The notes under the pieces are model-generated. The model was not told where the DNA came from. It saw nothing but the letters and a program-made list of their open reading frames with translations, and made no database searches. The position numbers were made by a program, and so were the translations under genes. This document shows positions 24,401 to 36,945 of a stretch of DNA of 64,000 nt, piece by piece. Source of the DNA: Sarcocystis neurona (lineage: Eukaryota > Apicomplexa > Conoidasida > Eucoccidiorida > Sarcocystidae); the NCBI GenBank assembly GCA_000727475.1, contig KL647302.1:196657-260656 (forward strand), in the 5' to 3' direction. How positions within the stretch are numbered: position 1 is the first letter of the stretch; every line of letters starts with the position of its first letter.

Positions 24401-25784
24401 ATTCGACTGCAGTGTCGTTTTTGCTAAGAGCCTCACTTTCCCAGAGAAAATTTACTTGAGGATCGCCTATTTCCCTGCAAGGAACGAGCCACATTTCTAC
24501 TTGAAAGGGGTGTCTGTGTTGACTGTGACGAGAAGAAGTTGGCAGTGCCGGAGACGAAGAACACTAATCCACAAACCAGTGGCCTCACTTTGTTCCTCCA
24601 CATTCGTTTGTGTGTCCTTTTTATGCCGGACAGCGGTTTCCCTAGCGCACACACTCAGTCTATATCTCTGCAAGTACATGTCTCTGGAATGTCTGACCAC
24701 ACACGGGACACATCCTTTCAAGTAAATCTGCATCTTTGGAGTGATGCTTCTCCCAGAAGAGATTTCACACACATCCCGTGGTGCGTGTGCGCATCGATAG
24801 TGGGAAGTGGCTCCCGATTACAGAGCTGCTTTTAAAGGGAACGCGTGCATACATATATTCGCGTATGACGTTTTCGTGAACACAGGCATACGTGTACGTA
24901 CACACACTCACAAATATTCCGACGTACGCAAGTGGATACATATGTGTGTGGATGTATATGGAGGTTTATTGACTGGGGTTAGGGAAACAACTGTCTCTAC
25001 CACAGTGATAAAAGCGATTCTATTTTCTCAACATCGTGAGCAGGGCGAGCACTCGCTTTCGACGTAGAAGGTGGAACGTTTTTGCCTCTACACCGAGTAT
25101 ACATCGATACAGCCGCGTCCCTTCTAGGCAAAAAAAAATCAGGTCACCAAGGTTTCGGTGCAAGGAGGCCGTTCGACGGCTGCTGAGGAGCTGTTTTCTT
25201 CCCTTTCCGTGCGGCTTAGCGTCAGAGAAGAGACAACTTAAAGTGCTGCGTTATCAGCGACGTCCGAACGTGTTCAAGTATTAGAGCAAAGAAAATGGGA
25301 AGGACGTGTTGCACAGAGTCTTAGAACACACTTGAATGCGTCTAATATTTGCGTGGAAAATATATATGGCAAGTGTTCGAAGTATGACGTTCAGAGGGGG
25401 AAGCTTACCCTCCCTGATCGGTCCGAGCAGCGAGACACGACGATGATGCCTTGTAGCGTCGACGATGACCACCACAAAGAGACGCTCAACGGAAGAGGCA
25501 CGCTCTGCTTTCTTTTCGGTTTCTCTCCCCTTTCTATCTTTTTTCCCCATTCGTACCAGTTTTTTCTCCATTTTACTCCCTCGTTTCCCCGCGGAATTAT
25601 TTGTGCTCTGCTTTTGATTAATACGACGGCACACAGCGTGGAACTCTTACAAGAATGCCCGTAATACCGTACAGGGAAGTCAGAATTTTCCAGTTGCTGT
25701 CACTACCAGCATTCTGCTGTATTGTACAGACACTGAGGACATGCACACACATTAAAGTACATAAACATATATATGTATGCACGC

Positions 25785-25800
<16 letters not shown>

Positions 25801-25829
<29 letters not shown>
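25801..25829. repeat. (AT)n microsatellite
   Basis: An uninterrupted AT run of about 29 bases in the spacer upstream of the CysQ-like gene, following a GTATGTATGTGTAC tract. Confidence 0.9.
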
Positions 25830-27079
25830 CGTACACGGCTCAATTCATACCCCCCCGCATCGGTATCTAACTTAAAATGTGTGAAACACGTATACACGGA
25901 CGTACAAAGGCAGAAGGCACTTGCTTTCGGGATATTTTGTATATGCACACAACAAGCGGTACACTCAGCTAGCTCTTGCTAGATTTTACGCTAAAGCCTT
26001 TCTCTACGAGTAACCGAACGAATCTCCACCTGTGGAGGATATGAGCACATTTGTAGACTCCATTTTTCTTTTTCTTGTGCTGTGTAAGCATGTATATATA
26101 TACACGTATATATAGACTAGGAACAGATATATGCACATAGAGCCGGGTACTTACGCATGTATGTGTATACGTATACATATCCGCGTATACATGGTATTTG
26201 TTCAGGCGACAATTTCGTACTTCTCTTTACGCTTACACTGTAGCTTCTGAAGCGGATGCTGCTCAGCTGTGGACCTACGTGTACATACGTATATGCATAT
26301 GTACATGTATATATATATGTATGTATATACATCGTCCTCCTGTATACATGTCCACATTAGGGTTTTTTGTAGCTGTCAGCCCTCTGTGCGACCTCTCCGC
26401 ACCTGCTGCCGAAATTTTCTGCTCTCGCCCGTTGCTGTGAATTATTTTGATATGTCACTTTCTCTATACATGTATATATCTGCTTATCTATTTGCCCACT
26501 TCACTTCACGTTTCTCACGTACATTTCTAGCTATACGGAGTGTATATACGTGTGTGCCCTCATATATGGACGTGTGAGTATACACATCCGTAGCCTACTA
26601 ACTCCCGCCTACGCATGTAACTATAGGGATATCTGTATGCAGGTTCATGTGGATCTAAGTATCTTTATCTTGTTGGCAAACACACATGAGATTCGTTTCC
26701 TTCTTCACCGGATTCTCCTTCTTCGTCCCTCCGATTTAAACCGATCTTCAGTCCACGTATGTCTCTGGCCCACAAGCTGCTCACGCGGATTTCTCGTTAT
26801 AATTCTTCGCAGTACGTATGCCTACCTACGTCTCTGTACAAAAGCACGCTTATATGTGAGTACGAAAGTCCACACACAAACTTCGTACTTGTATCCATAT
26901 CTCTGTTGACTTCCTATATATATGTATACATGTATATACTGATCCGGATGCAATGCCCACATACACACGTGTGTGTATGAGAGACGCGCAGAAAAGCAGA
27001 CAGGCAAATAATACAAACGCCCCAAAACACATAAGTGTAGAAACAGAGAGAATTTTTTCTCTGCAGAGAGTAGCGGGCG

Positions 27080-27838
27080 ATGGCAGAGGCTTCTGACGCA
27101 GCTGCTGGGTTGCCGTGGGAAGGGGAGGGGAAACAGCTGGATTTAGAGCAGCTGCAAAGACGAACCCTGGTCCTGGAGCAGCTTCAGGTGTCCGTACAGC
27201 CAAAAGCCATCGTGGAGCTCGTGCTGCAGGCTGCTGCTGCGGTGCTGGAGATATACAACGGATCTGACGCTGACTGGCACGTGCGGCAGAAAGCGGAGGG
27301 GAAGGGGCCTCTTACTGAGGCGGATCTACGCGCCAACGAGGTACGTGTATAAATCTTCGTCTATATACCTGCATATACTTGGCCACGTAGTTATGTATAT
27401 ATGTTGGTACGTGCAGATGAGTGGTCGACGATTAAATCTGCAGGATACTACGTGAGTATGCGTCTACACCCAGCAGCACGTATATAGCCGTAGAGGGGGA
27501 CAGAGGAAAAAAGAAAACCTTGCGCCTTAACAGATGTGTGCTTGCGGTTTACGTACATCTTCGGCGCAGGGAGGGAAGCACCGTAGGGCTAGCAGAGGTC
27601 CTCTAAGTAACTGCAGGGAGGAACACTAACGTGACGCGTCCCTGCAGTGTATACGAACGTGCAGACGGTGTACAGAGACGGAAACGGACGAATCCGTGCA
27701 GCATATTCGCATACATATACATATATGTGTATGCGGTGTATAAGGGGACAGGAGGAGATGCGTAGGTGTACTGTGCCCGTATGTGTATGTATCCATGTAC
27801 TCACATTTGTGGTAGGGGTGAACCAGCTCAGCGTACTG

Positions 27839-27883
<45 letters not shown>

Positions 27884-30800
27884 CAGAGATATATATATAT
27901 ATATAGATATAGATATATATACGTCCATGGGTGCAGGACTGGCACCAAGGAGTGTATACATAACAATAGTGTCGTGTGCACCTAAACAGGAACACAGAGA
28001 AGGAATAGGAGCCGTAGTCGAGCAACGCGCGTGAGAGACACGCGAGTACACACATGCAAATAGATCTCTGCATCCGCATGCTTCTTTGCAGGCTGTTCAC
28101 CAGGGGTGTGTACAACTCGTCCATACATGCAGAGGAGTGTTATTGGGAGACGCCCTTCCTGAACGTATGTGGGTGGTATGAAACTGCTACGGGTCGTCCA
28201 CTTCTGTTTGTGTGTGTGCCTCTCTCCGTCGCTCTGGATAAACGTGCATATCCGATCTATCAGACATACACAGAGACGAGAGGAGACAACTGCCTGCAAC
28301 AGCATAGAAGCGAGGAACCCGAAGGCTGGCAAAAATAGGCACCGGTGATCCGGCGGCAGCGGCTCGTCTTGGGGAGGCACGCAAAACACAGACACACGCG
28401 TACAGAGTTGTCGGAGAAGTGTGCAGAGTGGACAGCTACAACAACGCGCGAATGCACGTGTGTCTCCGTCAAGAGAGAGAGAATTGAGAAAGGGGACACA
28501 GAGAGGAAGAAAAGAGACAGACACACATACACAAAGCAGCTCCGCTGCAGCGTTTGCGCATGCGTTTGTGAGGCATACTGAGAGACGCGTCCGAAAGTGG
28601 AAATGCGTCTCTGCGTGAGTGCGAACGCACGGTAGACCACATGCGGAATGGAACCAACGTCACCATGCAGCTGCAGAATTCTAGGAGCTGCCCCTACCTA
28701 GACTCGCGTGAATGTTGCACATGACATGCGCGCGCGTAATCGAAATACGTCTTACCGCTGCATCTCCGCAGGCAGGCATGTAGCAACTCGACGCAGGCGA
28801 GACGCGGCAGGAAGATACAGAGGAAACCCTACCTGCGTGTATATAACGAGTGCTTGTGTGGAAGAACCTACAAAGGGATGGGAGATACACCGGTACAGAG
28901 GAAGTGCGTGCGCACGATGACCACGCAACGTCACACAGGCAGCTCTGGAACCACATGCGCCTGTCCGTATATTTTTGCATATATCTGTGTGGACGTTCGC
29001 ACGTGTAGAGTAAGGCCACCGTTTCTCTCCACATCGAAAGGGACCGCATTTAAATGTGTGCAGAAATGTGCATTCATACATGCGTCTACACAGTTCCCTA
29101 TAGGTACACATCTGAGGGTGTTTCCTCTGCAAGTGTACATCATAGAGACGTATACAGGCTTGTAGAGGTGTGTGCGTGTGCACACCCGTGAGAAATCGAC
29201 TGTAGAAACTAGTGGTATAACACGCGCGTCAGATTTTCGCCGGAGTCGAAGGCAGACCGACGTATGGCGAAAACAGGCTGTTTTCTGGTCTGAAGCTAGA
29301 AGCAAGAAGCCTGTGGACTCGCCCAGTGTCTTGCTGCGTACACACGCTTGTCACGTAGGTCTATCACGTACAGGTGTGCACGCTCTATTTATACGCATGC
29401 GTCTGTCTCGCGTACGGACCTGTATCGGGTGGTCTTCGCACGTGTGCGTTGTATCTGTATGCACTTGCGCTCACCTACGTGTCTTTGTATGCCTCTCACG
29501 CGTGTGTGTGTGCGTATGTACGCGTGTATATATATATATATACATGTATATATATGTATAGCTGAAGACTCGTCTTTGTGCATCTGTTCATGCCCGTGTG
29601 CATGTGCGTGTCTGTAGGTGGCTCTGTGTTGACGTCTGTATGTTCACGCTTCTTTGCCTGCTGCTGGTGTGGATGCTGATGCTGCCTGCACTAGATTATC
29701 GGCTCAGGTCTGGAGCGCTTGTACGGAGGAAGCATCCCCATTATCAGTGAAGAGAACAAAGAAATACCGTGGGCAAATAGGAAAGACTTTTCCTATTTCT
29801 GGCTTGTAGATCCCCTCGACGGAACGAAGGAGTTTATTTGCCGTCGGTCTCTCTCTTGCACAGAGGAGGACACCCTCAACGAGTCTGAATGCTTACTCGG
29901 TTGTCTCTCTTTATGTGTTCATCTGCATCTGTGTATACACGGTTGCCTGCGCGTGAAGTGTCTGTGTACCCCTCTCTGTATCTATTTGCATCTTTCTCTG
30001 AATATCGGGACTCATGGCTGGTCACTGAACTATCTGTAAAAGAGATTAACGTACGCGGTAACCTTGTATACACGTATACACGTATGCGTGTTCCCGTGGT
30101 TACTCCGAATTACACGTTTAAGCTTGTTTCTCTCCACACCCTTTCTCAAGGACGTCTTCACACGGCCAGCAGGTTAAATTTCCTTAATAGACGCCTCTTG
30201 TGTACGTACCTACGTATGGGCGGATATGTCTGTGTGTATGTGTGTGTGTGTGTGCGCTCATATATTCCTTTGTGCATGCTCCGACTCTCGTTCGTCTGTC
30301 CCGCCTCAAAATCTATCTGCATACCCGTCTTCACACAAGTGTTTACCTGCTTTTCTTCCCACTCCACATGAATTTTTTCAAAGACAAAATTCATGCAGAC
30401 TTGACAAGATGCGTATTTACACATGTGTATATGTGTATGTATATATAGTCATTCTTACATACGCAGATACGCACGTGCGTATACACGAACTGAGTCTCTT
30501 TGCTTTTGAGAGGCGGCAGTACATCTTCCCTCATACTAAGATTAATGAACTGCTGTAGAACCGCTACATATTCGCTCCACAGGCTCCTCCAATATGTGTG
30601 TACGTTTGGATGGTGCATGTACATCTCCCATCCTGGCTACAACGACTGCAGACATTATTGCAGCAGCCGCGACAGCAGCAGCAGTGTGAAGAGCCGCTGC
30701 GCTGCAGCGAGGGGGCGCTCGAGCCCCAGAAGGAGGGACAACAGAGGATTCTGTGAACTTAGTTTTCGTGAGAACGGAAAAATGTCACTGCGTGCGTCTC

Positions 30801-33800
30801 TTTCGCCAGCTTTTTGTCTTCTCTTCTGGTTTCGTTATGTCTCATTCGCCTTCACTTTCCTTCCTCTTCCCTGCCTCTTTGTCTTCTCAGGGAATGGACA
30901 ATTCACTGTAAACGTGGGCCTCTGCAGGAAAGAAAATCCCATCTTTGGAGTTGTGGCGGTACCTACTCAAGGACTCGTTTACGTCGGAGGCGAGGGCATT
31001 GGCTCTTTCAAACTGGTATCCAGAACTGTCTTATGTGGAGAGATATGTATGCGTATACAGTCCTGTCCGTATCAGTGCCTTGGCCCATTTAGTGTGGGAA
31101 CATCTGCATACTACGGTTGCCGACCTGCGTACAGAGGAGTAAAATTATATAGCCATATCCATACATACATATGTGTGTATGTATATTTCTGTATATGAAA
31201 TGTTATACTATATATATATATATGTTTTTATACTGGGTGTGCGACCAGTGGCTCCGTTGAAGTGGTGAACAGCGGTGTGCAGGCCTGCTCGTATATATGT
31301 GAGGGTGCCGTATGTTGTATTTGCTACATACGGGTGTATGTACATATATACGGACACGTGTGTCAAAGAGGTTACGTAGGTGTGTATCTTTATATCTTCG
31401 TAAGGAGGGCAATGGTACTGATTGCTCTACACGAGTAAGAAAAGCTTCAGAGGTTTTTTACCCATACGTACTCTACTTTTGCCCGCCTGCATATGGGACA
31501 TTTTTAATTGCTTATACATGCACACGCGTGTGCCTATGAATATGTAAGTGTATATGTATTTGTATTTATTTAGGGAAAGAGGTAGAGAGGTGTGTGTTCC
31601 TGTGTGTGCGTGTACAGTGTACTTGCGCATGGTCTGTGTGTGCGTATGTGTGCTATCTGTAAGAGTAGTTACATTCTTATATAGGGGCGATGGGGGGCGC
31701 ACACATTGAAAGGTTCTGCCGGTGTTCACAGGTAGTGTGTAGTACGTATATATTAATGCTGTAGGCCTGGGTGTACTGGCACGAAAGAGCTAACGAAGTT
31801 ATACCCTGTGGAGAAAAGAATAGAGAGTATTCACATCTTCTTGAGCACGTATATACGCCTGTGTGCTTGTGTCTTCATTTTCGTGCTCGCGCCCGTCGAG
31901 AGGGGCGACTTGACGTAACGTAGCTTAAGTAGTAGCTTTACACATCCTTCACGACTTGCACAGGTGCGCCCTTATAGATGGAGATACGTACAAAAACGTG
32001 CGTGTGCTTGGTCACGTATAGGCGTTTTCTTCTCTAGCGAACATACGTGTGTGAAGACAATGCGTACAACACACCGCAGATTTGTATATATCCAACTGTC
32101 TGTCTCGCTGTTTCCCTGCTGGAATCTCCATGTTAGGATCTGTACACGTGTAGGATAGGCGAAGGTCTATCTTAATAATTGCACACATATGGGTATTCCT
32201 GTCCATTCCTCCCTTGCAGCCGGCACAGCCACACACACGTGACTTTCCACAATGTAGGCGTCGGCGGGGGACGAAGGAGTTCAGAGCAGCAGGTGCATCT
32301 TTTTACTGGTGCTGCGGCAATGTCAGCTTTGAGGCGGTAAAAGCACACGTGAAAGGAGATGAGATTCAATAGAACAGAAGTGCGTAGTCGCTGGTAGACA
32401 TATTTTCCGCGTGAATTTGGGCACGTAGATGAGACAAAGAGAGACGAACAAAACAGGGCGGCCGCTTAACCATGTGTGGGTGAAGTCACATACTTTGGCG
32501 TACGAGGATGCTCACGAAGAAGTGGAAAGGCAGAAACCGTAGCGGGGGCGTGGTGACACAGAGCCGGAGTTGGTAAGAAGAGCTCACGAAAGTTGAGGTA
32601 CACCAAGGTTATCAAAAAGGCCTCAGTGAGGAGGTAACAGCACGTGTGACTACACGTATTTGGAGCGGGAAGTTTTTTGAAAGTGGACGCACGTCAAAGC
32701 CTGGAACCCCCACACTTGGGTCACAAAATCCTAGAAAAAGGAGTGGAAGCGCCGACAGGTGATGGAAAATCTCGTAGTTGCCTACACCACCAGAGCAAGT
32801 GCTGACACAGAAACGTAGGGGATACACATTGTTTACGAAGATCCAAAGGAGGGGGCAAGTGTCACGTGAGTGGAAACATAGCAGCTGTCAAAACTTTACT
32901 GTTTTGATCAACGCAGGCGCCGGGGATGCCTTGCAAGAAGCTGCAAACAAAACCATTCCTTCTTTCGGATCCCGGTCTTCGAGTTGTTGCTTCTTCGTCG
33001 CACAACAGCGCCAACACTGTCGCATTTATAAAGAAACTCACTGATCCGCGAGTGCTGCTTTTCGGGCAAGTGACTGTAAAAGAAAAGCACACAACTCTCG
33101 TGTAAATACAGTTCTAGTGTAGCACCCACACCTGTCCACCTCAAACAGGTATTTTTCCGATGTTCCGACTCACAACATGTGATTAGCGTTCTATTTCCAT
33201 GAAGGAAACAGATCTACGTATCTGCTCTCCACAAGGGGAGAGAGAAACGCCGGATGAGCTGCCACAACTCTAAACGCAAGCTGTCAGTCAGTGTCCGTTA
33301 ATGTTATTACTAAAGGTGCACCCATAGGTGCTAGCGCCACTCTTCCAACAGCTGCAACCTTCACTTGCAACGCCTGTCCTCCTCTGAGGTGCTAGTAGAA
33401 GTAACACATTCTGCTCGGAATCCTACTGCCACTACTACTACTAGCACCCTTACTAACATAATTTCCACTATTGTTAGAAGCACTGGCCCCGCAACTACTA
33501 CTACTACCACTACCCCTACTGCTGTCTCTACGGCTTTGAGAAGTGATTTTCTCTTACGTTCTCGATCAGTAGCAGTGCCACCGCTGTTTGTGTGAGAGAG
33601 CATCCCGACAGAGTCCCTGCTCACCTCGTTGAAAGGCAGCACGAGTTTATCTCTTTCGCGTGTATGAATTGTGGAATTTTTGTTCCGATGGTACCACTTC
33701 TACGGGAGTCATACAGTCACTATCTAGCTGTCACTCTACTACCACTCTACTTATCTCCTACGAGGATCACTACAGATACTAGGATTAGCTATGCACGTGG

Positions 33801-35715
33801 GGCAGCTTCAGCGTGCCCTCCACAATCCAGTCAGAAGACGTGGTGACATTTCAGTGCTTGTATTACGCACACACATGAGCTAATCGGCATTTTTCGGAGG
33901 ACATACAGACGACGAGCTACTACAAGCAAAGTCAACATATATTTTGTCGGAACAGGAAAGTCAGCGAAGACACGTCGACTGCGAAACAACGCTACGCAGC
34001 CGCGCGCTCGAACACTCTGCTGAGGTAGAAATTATCAAAATCTTTTCAGATTCACCTTTCCATGCTAACGGATGTTCACCATCGTGGGTTATAGTGAGAA
34101 ATTATCACGCCGAAGGTGAATGTTCCATCAACACGTGTTCACTTTTTATACACCCGAGCGAACCCCATGCACAGAGTGCACCCGTATGGGTGTGTGACCT
34201 TAGGAATAGGGATTTACCTTGTGTACTCTGGGATTCACTACGTGTGCGGACACCTACAGATGTCCTGCGTGAAATGAGCTGCAGTGCTTCGTTTGTCACT
34301 TGTGTGTAGTTTCCCATTGTAGAATTTTTCTTGATATGAAGATTGATTCGTCACGACGCTTCGATTCAAAGAGTCTTGACAGCTTTCAGTGTGCACAAGC
34401 ATGTCTCGGCTTGAAGTTGTACACAGGTGTTACACACTCTGTGATTACCAGTGTTTACACGTTACGTCTCCGCAGATCGTAGTTGTTCGAGTGTGGTTCC
34501 TTGTGCATTTATTTTTGATGCTGGAAGCCGATTATGTCGAAATGATTAGCGTGTCACTTCTTACATGGGAGGATTTCCCTCTTCGTGTGCCTCGCCGTGT
34601 TTTTCGTTGTTGTTCAGTTCGTCAATCAAACTGCTGATGCTTGCCGAGGCAGAGGCAGATCTTTACCCGCGTTACGCCCCATGCTGCGAGTGGGACACGT
34701 GCGCAGCTCACGCAGTACTGCGGTTCGCAGGAGGGGAAATATACCAGGTTTGTTTGTGCCAGGGAAAATAGCACATATGTAGATCAGCTGCCGCTAACAG
34801 CAGCACACTGAATTAGGCTTCAGGACTACGTTCGCTGTAGTTGTGCTTCACTTTCTGTGTTAAGGAGGTTCTCTTGGTCAACACTACCTACCAAAGAGGT
34901 AGTCAACGTAAAACAGATAAGTGAAATGATAGACACTAGAGACTCGTTGTGTCCGCAGGGTTGACAGCGGCGCTGCTCGTGTCTTGTTGTTGCACATCAT
35001 CGGAGACGGCCTTTTTGGTGCCACCGAAGTGAAGCGGACACAACTAACGATTAACTGTGTATATGTCCGATCGAGTTCTGTGTCACCTATATCGTTTCCG
35101 TTTCTCCAGCACGACTGCTGGTGTTGCTGATGTACACAGGTATTTAGAGCCAAATTTTACTAGCAGAAGCGATGGATGAGCTGAGGTGCTGTAAGCAGTG
35201 AATCAGATGGTGTACGGTAGGCATCTTTTCGGACAAAAGACTCGCATATAAATTTCTTTTCACGCAAGGATGACAACAGTTTCTCGCTTGTGTGCAGTCA
35301 CTGCATAGCATATTGTAGCTGCGTACCTATGTGGAAGATACGGTGCGCAAGAGACACGTTAGTGATTTACGTCTCTCTTGTTAATATACATTTTACAGAT
35401 TCATTGCGTGTACAAAGAAGGTAATGTATGAGTGGAGAGTTATTCCCGACCTTGGCTAGCGTACCTATCTAGGTGCACGACAGATGTACCCGTAGAGGGT
35501 AATGTGATAAACGAATTCAGCGCCCGACACAGTTGTCGCAAAAGCGGTTGTGTTCTGTGTCTCAGGTGGAGGATACGCCAAAGGGTTTCCGCGTAACTCA
35601 GCGCCCGTTAGTATACAATAAAGAAGATCTTCTGAACCCTTTTTTCGTGGGCGCTGCTAATGTATCGGTAGTGGGCTCATTCCCTCATTTCCTTAATGCG
35701 GACTGCGAAAACTAA
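27080..35715 (+). CDS. CysQ/BPNT-type 3'(2'),5'-bisphosphate nucleotidase (IMPase superfamily), 6 exons, 320 aa
   Basis: Family role: metal-dependent removal of the 3' phosphate from PAP or PAPS, the by-product and substrate of sulfotransfer; members are typically lithium-sensitive. Exons: 27080-27340, 29695-29842, 30891-31015, 32917-33065, 34618-34747, 35566-35715, in phase, 963 nt. Visible motifs: PLTEADLRANE at the end of exon 1 (about 77-87); IPIISEE with the Glu pair at 106-107; the metal site WLVDPLDGTKEF with Asp126 and Asp129; RNGQFTVNVGL; ASSSH; GSSIKLLMLAEAEADLYPR (228-246); and CEWDTCAAHAV with the third metal Asp at 254. The C-terminus, DLLNPFFV, is typical of CysQ. All catalytic residues are present. 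The length, about 320 aa, is somewhat longer than bacterial CysQ because of an N-terminal extension of about 45 residues. No targeting peptide is obvious. The exon 4/5 junction needs a GC-AG intron (33066-34617). A BPNT1-like assignment rather than CysQ is possible; an inositol monophosphatase is less likely. Confidence 0.92.
27839..27921. repeat. Compound (AT)n(GA)n(AT)n microsatellite in CysQ intron 1
   Basis: A run of AT, then about ten GA repeats with one GACA interruption, then AT/GATA again. It lies in the first intron of the nucleotidase gene (27341-29694). The remainder of that intron has no recognisable exon; exons 1 and 2 join directly in phase. Confidence 0.85.
33066..34617 (+). 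other. Probable GC-AG intron in the nucleotidase gene
   Basis: Exon 4 reads ...PRVLLF then GG, followed by GCAAGT. This is the usual form of a GC donor, with the rest of the consensus intact. The acceptor is TTGTTGTTCAG before T-TCG-TCA. Joining restores Gly-Ser-Ser (228-230), which CysQ proteins have here, with 20 residues between the conserved Ser-His and Gly-Ser-Ser, the spacing I recall for the bacterial enzyme. An alternative using GT at 33070 plus a 38-base exon at 34050-34087 also keeps phase but inserts 14 residues at this point. Confidence 0.65.
33422..33530. repeat. ACT/CTA triplet repeat inside CysQ intron 4
   Basis: Interrupted CACTACTACTACTAG and AACTACTACTACTACCACTACCCCTACT units. 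This is the only triplet array in the repeat-poor 31.9-40.9 kb stretch, and it differs in unit from the CAG arrays elsewhere. It encodes a Thr/Ser frame on the plus strand and Val on the minus strand; neither is supported as coding. Confidence 0.7.
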
Positions 35716-36912
35716 TATCAAAGGTGTTTGTGATTTTCCGCTGAGTGAACACGCAGTTATGAATCATAAGTACGCACCGACTGCCTCGGTACCAACGTGT
35801 CTTTCCCTGCATCCGTCTACCGACAAATTCTCTGCTTTTCAGTGTCTCTGTATTTGACTACTTCTGTACGAGTTTAGGCCAAACCCTGCATTTGCCTTAC
35901 TGTCTCTCCACCCTTCCATGTGTGTGTAGACGTAGAAGCGTACAAACGCGCGAAATCCAGCAAAACTGGTCCTTTTCTATTCTTTCTTGCACGACTAAAT
36001 AGTCGGTTTGAAGGTCTACGTACGGACACTCAACTTCATCACACGGGCGTTAATAGAGCGTTCAGGACCTTTCTCTGTGGAGTCAACAATTCCACCAGAC
36101 ACTTTTTTTCTTGTCCAAGTGCTTTTGTAAAAACTTATTTTCGCGGACATGCTGGTAATAGTAGTATATTCCTGCTATACTCGTCGGTTTCTTGCAGGGA
36201 AGCGCGCTCAGTTTCTTGTAAAAGTGTGCACACATTTACATACGGAAGTAAATCGAAGGCTAATCGCGATGACCGCCAACTCTCGCGCGTGTTTCATCCC
36301 CAGCGTGGCAGTGCTTGGAAGGGGTTTTGCCTGGCTTACTCGTAAGCGGCACTCTGCTAAGCGAGCGTTTGAAATGCGTTCAGTTTCCGTCTCTGCACTC
36401 TACTTACTGCGGCATACACAACGTGATTGATCTCCTATATTTTGAGTGGCATAACCACCACTGACCCTCGTACTTAGCGTGGGAAAGGGCGAATTACAAA
36501 TTCGTTACATTCTTTGAGTAACACGCTTTTGAGTAATCACAGGGCTTGGCTGCCATCTGCAAATGTGCTTTACGCGTGAAACCGCTACAGCCATAAATAG
36601 TGCGCGGCTGTTGTTGTAGAAAGGCCAAACGTATACACGCGAAGTAAACACTAATTATATATTTGAAGGTGTACCGTTCTGCGTTTCCTCGTGGAGACGC
36701 GGAGTTGAGAGAAAGCTGTCTTGCCTCAACATATGTTCATCCAAGGCGATTCTTGCTCAATGCTTGAGCTACCGGTTTGAGTGAGGCCGGGGCTAAAAAA
36801 ACTCGCTACGCACCTCGTAATTTTCATTGACCAAGGTCTCCCGCTACCCCTCTGACGCTACACTCAATACACGTCATGCGTCAAACTGTCTACATTCGTG
36901 CGCAAGTGCTTG

Positions 36913-36945
<33 letters not shown>

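Larger units (their letters stand above)
17714..27079. other. Intergenic region between ubiquilin and CysQ genes
   Basis: The two genes diverge, so both promoters should lie here. 17714-18700 is purine-rich on the plus strand. 20200-21750 carries CTG triplets on the plus strand, and 23560-23720 carries CAG. TATA-type tracts occur at 24100-24190, 25760-25830 and 26080-26340. No gene was recognised; a weak minus-strand exon candidate at 20.5-21.4 kb is listed separately. The rest looks unconstrained. Confidence 0.5.

Noticed and set aside
34050..34087. 38-base exon with good acceptor between CysQ exons 4 and 5
   Set aside because: Keeps the frame, but would add residues between positions whose spacing otherwise fits CysQ; the GC-AG model explains the junction more simply. 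Kept as the rival model.
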